A stretch of 35,256 bases of DNA, taken from Deltaproteobacteria bacterium. Its GTDB lineage: Bacteria > Myxococcota_A > UBA9160 > UBA4427. The stretch lies in the NCBI GenBank assembly GCA_019310385.1, contig JAFDEK010000033.1, positions 1 through 35,256 of the forward strand. Direction: 5' to 3'. Below are positions 7,438 to 14,733 of this stretch, one piece after another. Each line of letters begins with the position of its first letter. Position 1 is the first letter of the stretch. The notes below the pieces were generated by a model. The model was not told where the DNA came from and ran no database searches. It saw only the letters and a program-made list of their open reading frames with translations. Both the position numbers and the translations under genes were made by a program.

Positions 7438-8700
7438 ATGGAATCCCTTCGATTCATGAGCGAGGAGCAGGTTCGCGCCCTACAGGGCGAGTTCGAAACC
7501 CCCTTCTTCGTCTACGACCAGCGCACGCTCGAAGAGCACGCCCGGCGGGTCCTCGCCTTTCCCAGCGCATTCGGCCTCACCGGCCGCTATGCGATGAAGG
7601 CGCTGCCCAACGCCGCGGTCCTGCGCGTGCTCAGCGAGGCCGGGCTCCACGTCGACGCCAGTAGCGGATTCGAAGCCGAGCGCGCCATGCGTGCCGGCAT
7701 CGCGCCCCAGCGCATCCAGATCACCGCACAAGAGCTGCCCCGGGACCTGCGGGCGTTGGTGGAACGCGGCGTCCTCTTCAACGCATGCTCACTGAGCCAG
7801 CTCTCCGCGTACGGGGAGCTCTTCCCGGGCAGCGAGCTCTCGGTACGCATCAACCCGGGCCGGGGGTCCGGCCACAGCAATCGCACCAACGTAGGGGGGC
7901 CATCGGCGAGCTTCGGCATCTGGCACGAGCATCTCGACGAGCTGCTCGAGACGGCCGCGCGTCATCGCCTGCGCGTCGCGCGCATGCACACCCACATCGG
8001 TTCGGGCTCGGATCCCGACAAGTGGGTGGTGTGCGCCAAACTCTCCCTGGCGATCGCCGCCCGGCTCCCCGACGTCACCACCCTGAGCCTGGGCGGTGGC
8101 TTCAAAGTGGCGCGCATGGCACGGGAGGATGCGACGGACCTCGTGGCCATCGGTCAGAAGATCGTCCCCGAGTTCGAGGCCTTCGCCCGGAACGAAGGCC
8201 GGAAGCTGCACCTCGAGGTCGAGCCGGGCACCTACCTCGTCGCCAACGCGGGGGCGCTGGTCTGTACGGTTCGCGACCTCGTGAGCACCGGCGCCGGGGG
8301 ACACCGCTTCATCAAGCTCGACAGCGGCATGACGGAGGTACTGCGGCCGAGCATGTACGGCGCCCAGCACCCCCTCGTGGTCGTGCCGCGGGATGCAGCG
8401 CGCGAGTCGCAACGCGGCGAGTTCCTGGTGGCGGGTCATTGCTGCGAGAGCGGCGACATCCTCACGCCGGAAGCCGGCAACCCGGAAGGCCTCGGGCCAC
8501 GGGAGCTGCTCGAACCCCGGCTCGGGGACGCCCTCGTGATCGAGGGCGCCGGCGCCTACTGTGCCAGCATGGCCTCCAAGAACTACAACTCCTTCCCGGA
8601 GTGCGCCGAGGTCCTGCTCACCCGCAGCGGCGAGCACCGCCTGATTCGCCGGCGCCAGACCCTCGACCAGCTGCTCGAGAACGAAGTGCTGCCCGACTGA
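7438..8700 (+). CDS. Diaminopimelate decarboxylase-family PLP enzyme
   Basis: The 420-aa protein is a fold-III PLP decarboxylase. It shows the Schiff-base lysine in YAMKALPN (K54), HTHIGSGSD, the glycine loop LSLGGGFKVARM, GHCCESGDIL and the C-terminal GAGAYCASMASKNYNSFP. These are the LysA-type motifs, and LysA decarboxylates meso-diaminopimelate to lysine. The usual EPGR motif reads EPGTYLVANAG here, so the substrate may be different or relaxed. It starts 29 bp after the SGNH gene, on the same strand, with ATG at 7438. It could belong to the same transcript or be the housekeeping lysine gene; no other lys or dap genes are nearby. Confidence 0.8.
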   Translation: MESLRFMSEEQVRALQGEFETPFFVYDQRTLEEHARRVLAFPSAFGLTGRYAMKALPNAAVLRVLSEAGLHVDASSGFEAERAMRAGIAPQRIQITAQELPRDLRALVERGVLFNACSLSQLSAYGELFPGSELSVRINPGRGSGHSNRTNVGGPSASFGIWHEHLDELLETAARHRLRVARMHTHIGSGSDPDKWVVCAKLSLAIAARLPDVTTLSLGGGFKVARMAREDATDLVAIGQKIVPEFEAFARNEGRKLHLEVEPGTYLVANAGALVCTVRDLVSTGAGGHRFIKLDSGMTEVLRPSMYGAQHPLVVVPRDAARESQRGEFLVAGHCCESGDILTPEAGNPEGLGPRELLEPRLGDALVIEGAGAYCASMASKNYNSFPECAEVLLTRSGEHRLIRRRQTLDQLLENEVLPD

Positions 8701-8760
8701 GCTCGGAGTGGAGTGGATCGGCCTGGCGCGCCTCTCCACCCGGGCCGACCCCCAAGCGAG

Positions 8761-9624
8761 TCATAGCCGCGCGTGGCGCAACTCGCTCTCGAGGATGGCG
8801 ACGCAGCCGAGGGCCTCGAGATCGTCGATGACGCTCTGCACGGATCGGGTCTCGACCAGGACCTTGACCGCGTACCAGCCCTCTTGCTGCAGCTGCTGGA
8901 TCGTGGGCGACGAGAAGCCCGGGGTGATGCGCGTAGCCTCGTCGATCTTGTCCGCCGGGCAGTTGTAGTCGAGCATCGAATAACGATACGCAGCCAGCAC
9001 GCCCTCGATCCGGCGCAGCAGGCGATCGCGCTCGGGCAGCGCCCGGGGCCGCCCGTTGCCGATCAGGACCGCCTCCGCGGACACCACCTGCCAGAGCTCG
9101 ACGAGGTCGTTCTCGATCAGGCTGTTGCCCGTCTCCACGATCTCCACGATGGCGTCCACCAGCCCGAGCAGAACCATCACCTCGACGGCGCCCTGGATTT
9201 CGAGGATGTGAACGTCGTCCACGCCCTCTTTCTCGAACCAGGCCCGGGCCAGGTTCGGGAAGCTCGAGCCCACCACCTTGCCCCGAAGGTCCGTAACTGC
9301 GCGCACCGGCGCGTCCTTGTGCGCCGCGACCGCCAGGCGACAGCGGCCGAAGCCCAGCTCCTGGTGCACGACCACGTCGACTCCCTTCTCGAGCACCTGG
9401 TCGCTCCCCGTGATGCCCAGGTCCACCACGCCTTCGGCGACCAGGACGGGGATGTCCTGGGTGTTCGAGAAGATGATACGCGTCTGGGTGTCGCTGCAGA
9501 CCGAGAAGAGACGCCGCCCGGACAGTCGGAAGCGCAGACCCGCACGGCGCAGGATCTCGAGGGCATCGTCTCTCAGGCGCCCCTTCGAGGGCACCGCGAT
9601 GCGCAACTGGTCACTGCCCAACAT
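8761..9624 (-). CDS. hisG: ATP phosphoribosyltransferase, long form
   Basis: The 287-aa protein catalyses the first step of histidine synthesis, ATP + PRPP to phosphoribosyl-ATP. It begins with LRIAVPSKGRL, then LVAEGVVDLGITGSDQVLE, and has the PRPP-binding region EIQGAVEVMVLLGLVDAIVE followed by IVETGNSL. About 70 C-terminal residues (ITPGFSSPTIQQL and onward) form the ACT-like regulatory domain of the long form, which binds histidine for feedback inhibition and needs no HisZ partner. The ATG at 9624 lies 2 nt after the hisE stop, so the two genes form a small operon. The other his genes are not in the window. Confidence 0.95.
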   Translation of the reverse strand: MLGSDQLRIAVPSKGRLRDDALEILRRAGLRFRLSGRRLFSVCSDTQTRIIFSNTQDIPVLVAEGVVDLGITGSDQVLEKGVDVVVHQELGFGRCRLAVAAHKDAPVRAVTDLRGKVVGSSFPNLARAWFEKEGVDDVHILEIQGAVEVMVLLGLVDAIVEIVETGNSLIENDLVELWQVVSAEAVLIGNGRPRALPERDRLLRRIEGVLAAYRYSMLDYNCPADKIDEATRITPGFSSPTIQQLQQEGWYAVKVLVETRSVQSVIDDLEALGCVAILESELRHARL

Positions 9625-9626
9625 GG

Positions 9627-9968
9627 TTAGTCCTCCGCCCCCTTCCGCTCGGCCCGCGTAGCCTTTTCCGCCAGGCCTCCGATACCGAAGCGCTCTCCCA
9701 ACACCCCGTAGACGTCGTCGGGAGAGAGGCCGGCGGCCCCCAGCAGAACCCAGACATGGAAGAGCAGGTCCGCGGCCTCCCGGGCCGTGTGGTCGCGGTC
9801 GTCTTCTCCCGCGGCCTCGATGAGCTCCTCGGTCTCCTCGCGCAGCTTGGCCGCAATACGGGGCAGGCCGCCGTCGAGGAGCTGCACCACGTAGCTGCCC
9901 TCGGGACGCTGCTCTGCCCGCTCGCGAATCACACCGAAGAGTCGGTCGAGAATCTCGGCCTCGCCCAT
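9627..9968 (-). CDS. hisE: Phosphoribosyl-ATP pyrophosphatase
   Basis: The 113-aa protein removes pyrophosphate from phosphoribosyl-ATP, the second step of histidine synthesis. It has the all-alpha MazG-like motifs: an early DRLFGVIRERA helix, KLREETEELIEAA (E-x-x-E metal ligands) and REAADLLFHVWVLL (x-x-x-D ligand). It is a stand-alone HisE, not fused to HisI. The ATG at 9968 has GGAGAGGG upstream. It directly precedes hisG on the same strand. The 128-bp gap behind it, up to the end of the phosphoesterase gene, holds no clear gene. Confidence 0.95.
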   Translation of the reverse strand: MGEAEILDRLFGVIRERAEQRPEGSYVVQLLDGGLPRIAAKLREETEELIEAAGEDDRDHTAREAADLLFHVWVLLGAAGLSPDDVYGVLGERFGIGGLAEKATRAERKGAED

Positions 9969-10096
9969 GGTCGTGCCCTCTCCTCGAGTCTCGGGGCGCG
10001 CAGTCTAGCCCGGCTGGCCCGCCGATCGCGAGCCCGCCATCCGCACCCGCTGTGCCAAGGCTACCGGAGCCGCGACGGGTGAGGGAGAAGGGCTCC

Positions 10097-11806
10097 TCAG
10101 TCCCCGCTCGAGCGGGCGACGGCGAGTGCGCTGCGGCGCTCCGCGCCCGCCGCGTCCCGAACGCTGAGAACCAGGCTTCCCCTGCCCTCGGGCAGGGCGT
10201 CGGCGTCGAAGCGGGCCCGCCCGAAGTAGTCGCCCCAGCGCTCCAGGACCAGGGGCTCGCCGTTCAGGGAGAGCCCGATGTCCGCGAAAGGCCCGCTCGC
10301 GTCGGCGGCCACGATGACGACCTCGACCACCCCGGAGAGCGCCGACGGATCCATCGGGGCCTTGCTGGCGGGATGGTTGGCGCCCTCTCCTGGCGGGTCC
10401 ACGAAGCCCAGGACCGGCTCGCCTAGACGCTTGAAGGCCGAGTAGAGGCGCTCCCCCTTCGCGTAGAAGAGCCGGTAGCCGCGCTCGTCGAGGGTCGCGG
10501 GAAGGGCCCAGCGGAAGCCCGAGATGGACCCGGTGGTGATGTGGCTCGTATACTCCCCATCCTCGAACCCGTTCTTGTGGATGTGGCCCGAGAGCGCGTA
10601 GGGAACCCGATGGGCGTCGAAGAGGCCTTCGTCGTCGCTGATGGGACCCCCGATCAGGTCCCAACCCGGAGACTCGTGAAAGGGCTCGTGGTTGAGCACC
10701 ACCGCGGCAGCGCGATCGGTAGCGAGCAGATCGGCCTCGAGCCACTCGCGAACAGCCGGCTCCATGCGCCCGTACTCCCACAGGTCGGCGCCAGCCTGCT
10801 CCTTCTCCAGGCGATGGGTATCCAGGGCGACGAAGTGGAGACGCCCGCGATCGAAGCTGAAGTGAGTCGGTCCGCGAAGGCTGCGGAAGAGTCCCTTCCC
10901 GTAGCGCGGGTCCGATGCTTCGAGGTCGTCCCGGTGGTCCGTAGCGACGAGCTCGTTGTTCCCGATGGTGGTGTAGATCGGGAAGCCCAGGCTCGCGATC
11001 AGCTCGGCATACTGGCGGAACCACGCGGCCGCGACTTCGGGACGCACCTCGTTGCCGTCGAGAATGAAGTCGCCGGTGTTCACCACGAAGCTCGGCCTCA
11101 GGGCCTCCACCTCGTCGAGGGCCCTGCGCATGTCTCCGGCCGGGTCGATCATCCCGGTCTTCGAATCCATCGCGGCATCGAAGTACTCGATGACGACCGT
11201 CGGCCCCCAGGCCCGGCTCAGGTCGCGATGGGGCGCGGCCGCGCTACGCAGGGCCTCGACGATCTCGTCCCGCTCGTATTGCCGGTACATGCGCGTCAGG
11301 GAACGAAGCACGTACCACCCCGCCGCGTAGCGCGGCATCCACCAGGGGATGTCCTCGGGCGAGGGCAGCTCTCTCAGATCTTCCGGCGTCCGATAGCCGT
11401 GGAGATCGCTGATCTGCACGAAGAAGAAGTCGTCGGGCTCCGGCTCGGGGACGACGGCGAAGTCACCGGAGTCGCTCCGCCAGGGCAGGTCGCAGCGCCC
11501 GTCGTCGGGACAGGTGACACTCACGAAGGCTCCCGCCGAATGGGGAAGGCCATAGCGGCCGTCCTCGTCGGTCAGCACCACGTGCCGCCCGTTGCTCACC
11601 GCGATGCCCGCGAGGGGCGCCTCGCCCGCGTCACGCAGACCGTTCCCATTGGCGTCGCCGAAGACGACGCCTTCGAAGCGCTGGCCGGTCGTCGTGGGAG
11701 CAGTGCCGGCGCCGGAAGCCGCGGACACCGTCCCGAAGGGGAGAACTCCAAAGGCGAGATTCCAGAGGAGGAGTCGAAGCATCCACCGCCCACCCCCTCG
11801 CATCAC
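10097..11806 (-). CDS. Secreted calcineurin-like metallophosphoesterase
   Basis: The 569-aa protein starts with a signal peptide-like segment (LRLLLWNLAFGVLPFGTVSAA). A short SdrD B-like/carboxypeptidase-regulatory-like beta domain follows, at about 42-120 (GVVFGDANGNGLRDAGEAPL, then ISNGR-type strands). The metallophosphoesterase domain contains QISDLHG (D134, H136), FVVNTGDFILDG, GNNE, LNHEPFHESPG and SGHIHKNG. The C-terminal 110 residues look like a further beta domain. The protein probably acts outside the inner membrane on phosphoesters. The block that normally reads GNH[D/E] reads GNNE, so the usual catalytic histidine is absent. The GTG at 11806 is preceded by GGAGGAG; an ATG follows directly at 11803. 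It is divergent from an epimerase gene. Confidence 0.85.
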   Translation of the reverse strand: MMRGGGRWMLRLLLWNLAFGVLPFGTVSAASGAGTAPTTTGQRFEGVVFGDANGNGLRDAGEAPLAGIAVSNGRHVVLTDEDGRYGLPHSAGAFVSVTCPDDGRCDLPWRSDSGDFAVVPEPEPDDFFFVQISDLHGYRTPEDLRELPSPEDIPWWMPRYAAGWYVLRSLTRMYRQYERDEIVEALRSAAAPHRDLSRAWGPTVVIEYFDAAMDSKTGMIDPAGDMRRALDEVEALRPSFVVNTGDFILDGNEVRPEVAAAWFRQYAELIASLGFPIYTTIGNNELVATDHRDDLEASDPRYGKGLFRSLRGPTHFSFDRGRLHFVALDTHRLEKEQAGADLWEYGRMEPAVREWLEADLLATDRAAAVVLNHEPFHESPGWDLIGGPISDDEGLFDAHRVPYALSGHIHKNGFEDGEYTSHITTGSISGFRWALPATLDERGYRLFYAKGERLYSAFKRLGEPVLGFVDPPGEGANHPASKAPMDPSALSGVVEVVIVAADASGPFADIGLSLNGEPLVLERWGDYFGRARFDADALPEGRGSLVLSVRDAAGAERRSALAVARSSGD

Positions 11807-11842
11807 CGCGTTCTCCTCCTTCAGACCTTGATCGAAGCGATC

Positions 11843-11872
11843 GTCTCGATGCTATTAGTCTCGATGCTACTA
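11843..11872. repeat. Two 15-bp tandem repeats in a divergent promoter region
   Basis: GTCTCGATGCTATTA (11843-11857) is followed directly by GTCTCGATGCTACTA (11858-11872), 14 of 15 identical. They lie in the 173-bp region between the phosphoesterase (-) and the epimerase (+). Repeated sites with this spacing could be an operator or overlapping -10-like sequences (TACTAT at 11868-11873 on the + strand). A TTGATC at 11828-11833 is a weak -35 candidate. No gene is visible in 11807-11979. Confidence 0.55.
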
Positions 11873-11979
11873 TAGAGTTCCGATCCGCCGCAGCCATTCA
11901 GCTTCCCTTCGCCCTCCCTACACCACGCCGAGCAGCTGCACAGCGAAGCCCCCGCTCGGCGCACCAAGAGGAGAAACCC

Positions 11980-12897
11980 ATGCTGGAGAATCAGAAGATC
12001 CTCGTCACCGGACCCAGCAGCCAGGTCGGCTTTCCGGTCGCCCGGGAGCTGGCCCGCAACAACGAGGTCTGGGGCCTCGCACGCTTTCGCAAGGAAGCCG
12101 AGCGGGAGAAGGTCGAGGCCATCGGGGTGCGGACCTACGCGGCGGACCTCGCCGAGTCCTCCTTCGCCGAGCTGCCCGACGACTTCGACGTGGTGCTCCA
12201 CTTCGCCGTCGTGAAGAGCGGCGATTTCGACTACGACCTGGCGGCCAACGCCGAAGGGGTGGGAAGGCTCATGTCCCACTGCAGGAAGGCCCGGGCCTTT
12301 CTCCACTGCTCGACCGGGGGCGTCTACCAGCACGCCGGAAACAAGGCCCTGCGCGAAAGCGATGCGCTGGGGGACAACCACCGGGTGATGATGCCCACCT
12401 ACAGCATCTGCAAGATCGCCGCCGAGAGCGTCGCGCGCTTCGCCGCGCGCGAGTGGCAGCTCCCCACCACGATCGCCCGCTTCAGCGTTCCCTACGGCAA
12501 CAACGGGGGCTGGCCCTGGTTCCACCTGATGATGATGAAGGCCGGAGCGCCAATTCCGCTCCATCCCGAACGACCCAACCGCTTCAACCTCACCCACGAG
12601 GACGACTACATCGCCATGATCCCCCGTCTGCTCGAGATCGCCGCGGTGCCCGCAACCGTGGTGAACTGGGGCGGCAGCGAGAGCACCTCCATCGAAGAGT
12701 GGTGCGCCTACATGGGCGAGCTGACCGGCCTCGAGCCCCACTTCGAGGAGACCGACCAGACCATCGGCAGCGTGATTCTGGATCCGACGAAGATGCACGA
12801 GCTGGTGGGGCCCACCCGGGTCGACTGGCACGACGGCATCCGACGCATGGTCGAGGCCCTCAACCCGGAGCTCCTCGCGTCAGGACGCAAGGGATGA
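11980..12897 (+). CDS. NAD(P)-dependent epimerase/dehydratase (extended SDR)
   Basis: The 305-aa protein has an N-terminal Rossmann motif in modified form (ILVTGPSSQVGFPVAREL; G-P-S-S-Q-V-G in place of G-x-x-G-x-x-G). Further motifs are DVVLHFAVV, the strand FLHCSTGGVYQH (active-site Ser/Thr region) and the catalytic Y-x-x-x-K in PTYSICK near residues 139-145. The middle and end (ARFSVPYGNNGGWPW, FNLTHEDDYIAMIPRLLEIA) are typical of sugar-nucleotide epimerase relatives. The real substrate is unknown. The ATG at 11980 has AAGAGGAGA at good spacing. The gene stands alone on the + strand, between divergent and convergent genes. Confidence 0.8.
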   Translation: MLENQKILVTGPSSQVGFPVARELARNNEVWGLARFRKEAEREKVEAIGVRTYAADLAESSFAELPDDFDVVLHFAVVKSGDFDYDLAANAEGVGRLMSHCRKARAFLHCSTGGVYQHAGNKALRESDALGDNHRVMMPTYSICKIAAESVARFAAREWQLPTTIARFSVPYGNNGGWPWFHLMMMKAGAPIPLHPERPNRFNLTHEDDYIAMIPRLLEIAAVPATVVNWGGSESTSIEEWCAYMGELTGLEPHFEETDQTIGSVILDPTKMHELVGPTRVDWHDGIRRMVEALNPELLASGRKG

Positions 12898-12919
12898 GCG
12901 CGGTGGCGGCCGCAATTCC

Positions 12920-12941
12920 TCTCACGGCCCTCTCACGGCCC
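12920..12941. repeat. Two 11-bp tandem repeats
   Basis: TCTCACGGCCC occurs twice in a row (12920-12930 and 12931-12941), just after the epimerase stop and touching the inverted repeat that follows. It looks like replication slippage; no function is evident. Confidence 0.6.
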
Positions 12942-12970
12942 TCCCGGGACCCGATCAGTCGTCCCGGGAG
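12941..12970. terminator. 10-bp perfect hairpin between convergent genes
   Basis: CTCCCGGGAC (12941-12950) and GTCCCGGGAG (12961-12970) form a perfect stem with a 10-nt loop. The loop and right arm include the stop and last codons of the NYN gene. It lies between the convergent epimerase and NYN genes. There is no U-tract, so intrinsic termination would be weak. Confidence 0.4.
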
Positions 12971-13782
12971 CGAACCTTGTAGTTCCCGCGGCCTTCGTCG
13001 TAGTCGATCCTCAGGTAGCCCAGGTCTTCGGCGTCCTCGAGTAGATCGGCGAAGTTCTTGTACCCGTAGTAGCGCTCGTTGAAGCCCGGATAGACCCTGC
13101 GAATGGTCTGCTTGATCAACGAGCCCCACAAGGGGTCGTACTCGAGCTCGAGGGAGCGCACGATTTCGAGGAGCTGATCCAGGGCCTCGGACTGCTTCTC
13201 GCCCTCCTCCCCGGTCGCCGGCGACTCGGCCGCGCTCTCGGCCTTCTTGCCGCCACCGGACTTGGCCTTCGCCGCGCTCTTGCGCTGCTTCGGCGCGAGC
13301 CGCGGCTTCTGGGAGTCACGCACGAGGTCGTCGTAGTAGATGAACTCGTCGCAGTTGTTGATGAGCAGATTCGAGGTGGAGTTCTTCACTCCGCAGCCGA
13401 TCACACGCTTGTTGTTCTCCTTGAGCTTGGAGACCAGGGGCGAGAAGTCGCTGTCGCCGGTGAGCAACGCAAAGGCATCGATGTGATTCTTCGAGTAGCA
13501 GAGGTCCAGGGCGTCCACGACCATGTGGATGTCGGCGCTGTTCTTCCCGCTCATCTTGCTGCGCGGGATGTCGACCATCTCGATTCCCTGCTGGTGAAAC
13601 TCGCGCACGTCGTTGCGATACTGGCTCCAATCGCAGTAGGCACGCTTGAAGACGATGCGTCCCTTCTCGAGCAGCCGCTTGAGAATCAAGTTGACCTGGA
13701 AGTTGCCCGACTTCATGTCGCGCACGCCCAGGGCCAGGTTCTCGAAGTCGACGAAGACGGCGATCAGTGATTCTTCGGACAT
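12955..13782 (-). CDS. NYN (PIN-like RNase) domain protein with C-terminal OST-HTH/LOTUS domain
   Basis: The 275-aa protein has an NYN domain at about 1-160. Conserved acidic sites are FVDFENLAL near residues 10-18, CDWSQYR, ADIHMVVDALDL and LLTGDSDFSPLV, followed by KENNKRVIGCGV. A Lys/Ala/Glu-rich linker covers about 165-200. The end (LLEIVRSLELEYDPLWGSLI, then YGYKNFADLLEDAEDLGYL) has the winged-helix OST-HTH/LOTUS pattern, an RNA-binding module. LabA-like bacterial proteins and animal MARF1 combine these domains, and ribonuclease activity on bound RNA is expected. The acidic set looks intact. The ATG at 13782 has GAGGGAA upstream. The 101 bp before it, up to the SDR gene, holds no gene. 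Confidence 0.85.
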   Translation of the reverse strand: MSEESLIAVFVDFENLALGVRDMKSGNFQVNLILKRLLEKGRIVFKRAYCDWSQYRNDVREFHQQGIEMVDIPRSKMSGKNSADIHMVVDALDLCYSKNHIDAFALLTGDSDFSPLVSKLKENNKRVIGCGVKNSTSNLLINNCDEFIYYDDLVRDSQKPRLAPKQRKSAAKAKSGGGKKAESAAESPATGEEGEKQSEALDQLLEIVRSLELEYDPLWGSLIKQTIRRVYPGFNERYYGYKNFADLLEDAEDLGYLRIDYDEGRGNYKVRSRDD

Positions 13783-13883
13783 TTTCCCTCCATTTCTCCA
13801 AGCTCCGGCGGAACTCTAACCGAGGAGTGGGCGGCGCGCTTCGGCCCTGCCGCCTGGCTCGGTTGGGGTGTGTGAGATGGCCT

Positions 13884-14654
13884 CTAGAGCGTCGTCGACA
13901 TGCCGCCATCGACGGGAATTACGGCGCCCGTCAAGTAGGCGCCCGCTCGCGAGGCCAGGTAGATCGCGACCCCCGCCATGTCTTCGGGCTCGCCGATGCG
14001 CCCGAGCGGAACGGCCGCGACGATCGAGTCGCGCAGTCGATCGAGGGTGGCGGCCATCATCTTGCTCTCGAAGGGTCCGGGCGCAACGGCGTTCACGGTA
14101 ATGCCCCGCGCGGCCAGCTTCTTTGCGAGCACCCGGGTCAGCTGGTGGACGGCCGCCTTGCTGGCCGAGTAGGCGTAGGTGTCGAGGGAGGGTGCGTGCA
14201 GGCCGTCGATGGAACCGATGTTGATCACCCGCGCCGGATCGCCCGGCGCCGCGGCCGCCTCGAGCTGGGGAAGCAGGAAGCGCGTGAGGTGGAAGACGCC
14301 CTTCACGTTGAGATCGAGAACACGGCTCCAGGCCGCATCGTCGTGATCCTCCAGCGGGGCGCCCCAGTTCGCCCCAGCGTTGTTCACCAGGATGTGGAGA
14401 GCCGGTTCCCGCTCGGCGATGGCGGCGGCGAGACCCCGGCAGCCCTCCTCGGTCGAGCAGTCGGCGGGAAGGGCGCTGCAGTCTCCCAGACTGGAGAGCT
14501 CCCGCGCGACCTCCTCGCACACCTGCGCCTTGCGGGACGAGACGTAGACCCTCGCTCCCGCCTCCACGAAGCCCCTCGCGATCATGAGACCGATTCCCCG
14601 GGAGCCGCCGGTCACGAGCGCCGTCTTGCCTTCGATCGAGAAGAGATCTGCCAT
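13884..14654 (-). CDS. SDR family oxidoreductase (FabG-like)
   Basis: The 256-aa protein is a classical short-chain dehydrogenase. It has the cofactor motif TALVTGGSRGIG at residues 11-22, NNAGANWGAP, INIGSIDG with the catalytic Ser, YAYSASK with Tyr and Lys, and the C-terminal VAPGPFESKM and IPVDGGMSTTL. The Arg at the end of TGGSRG and in the next strand (SSRK) favours NADP(H). Substrates of such FabG-like enzymes vary widely. The ATG at 14654 has GGAGGTG about 4 nt upstream and is preferred over a GTG 18 nt earlier. It ends 101 bp before the NYN gene on the same strand; 79 bp separate its start from the end of polA. Confidence 0.9.
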   Translation of the reverse strand: MADLFSIEGKTALVTGGSRGIGLMIARGFVEAGARVYVSSRKAQVCEEVARELSSLGDCSALPADCSTEEGCRGLAAAIAEREPALHILVNNAGANWGAPLEDHDDAAWSRVLDLNVKGVFHLTRFLLPQLEAAAAPGDPARVINIGSIDGLHAPSLDTYAYSASKAAVHQLTRVLAKKLAARGITVNAVAPGPFESKMMAATLDRLRDSIVAAVPLGRIGEPEDMAGVAIYLASRAGAYLTGAVIPVDGGMSTTL

Positions 14655-14733
14655 TCGCACCTCCGCGACCACGTTAGACCAGATCGAGCTGCCGGCTCCA
14701 GGGAAGGCGCAGCGAGAGAGGAGAGGGGATCCT

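Noticed and set aside
8970-9490. GATACGC strings in hisG (about 8978 and 9475) as extra repeat copies
   Set aside because: Only 7-9 bases match, and they encode conserved HisG residues (AAYRYSM, TQTRIIFS), so they are ordinary gene sequence.
9969-10096. Possible RNA gene between hisE and the phosphoesterase
   Set aside because: No cloverleaf, no conserved RNA motif and no promoter could be recognised; it appears to be plain intergenic sequence.
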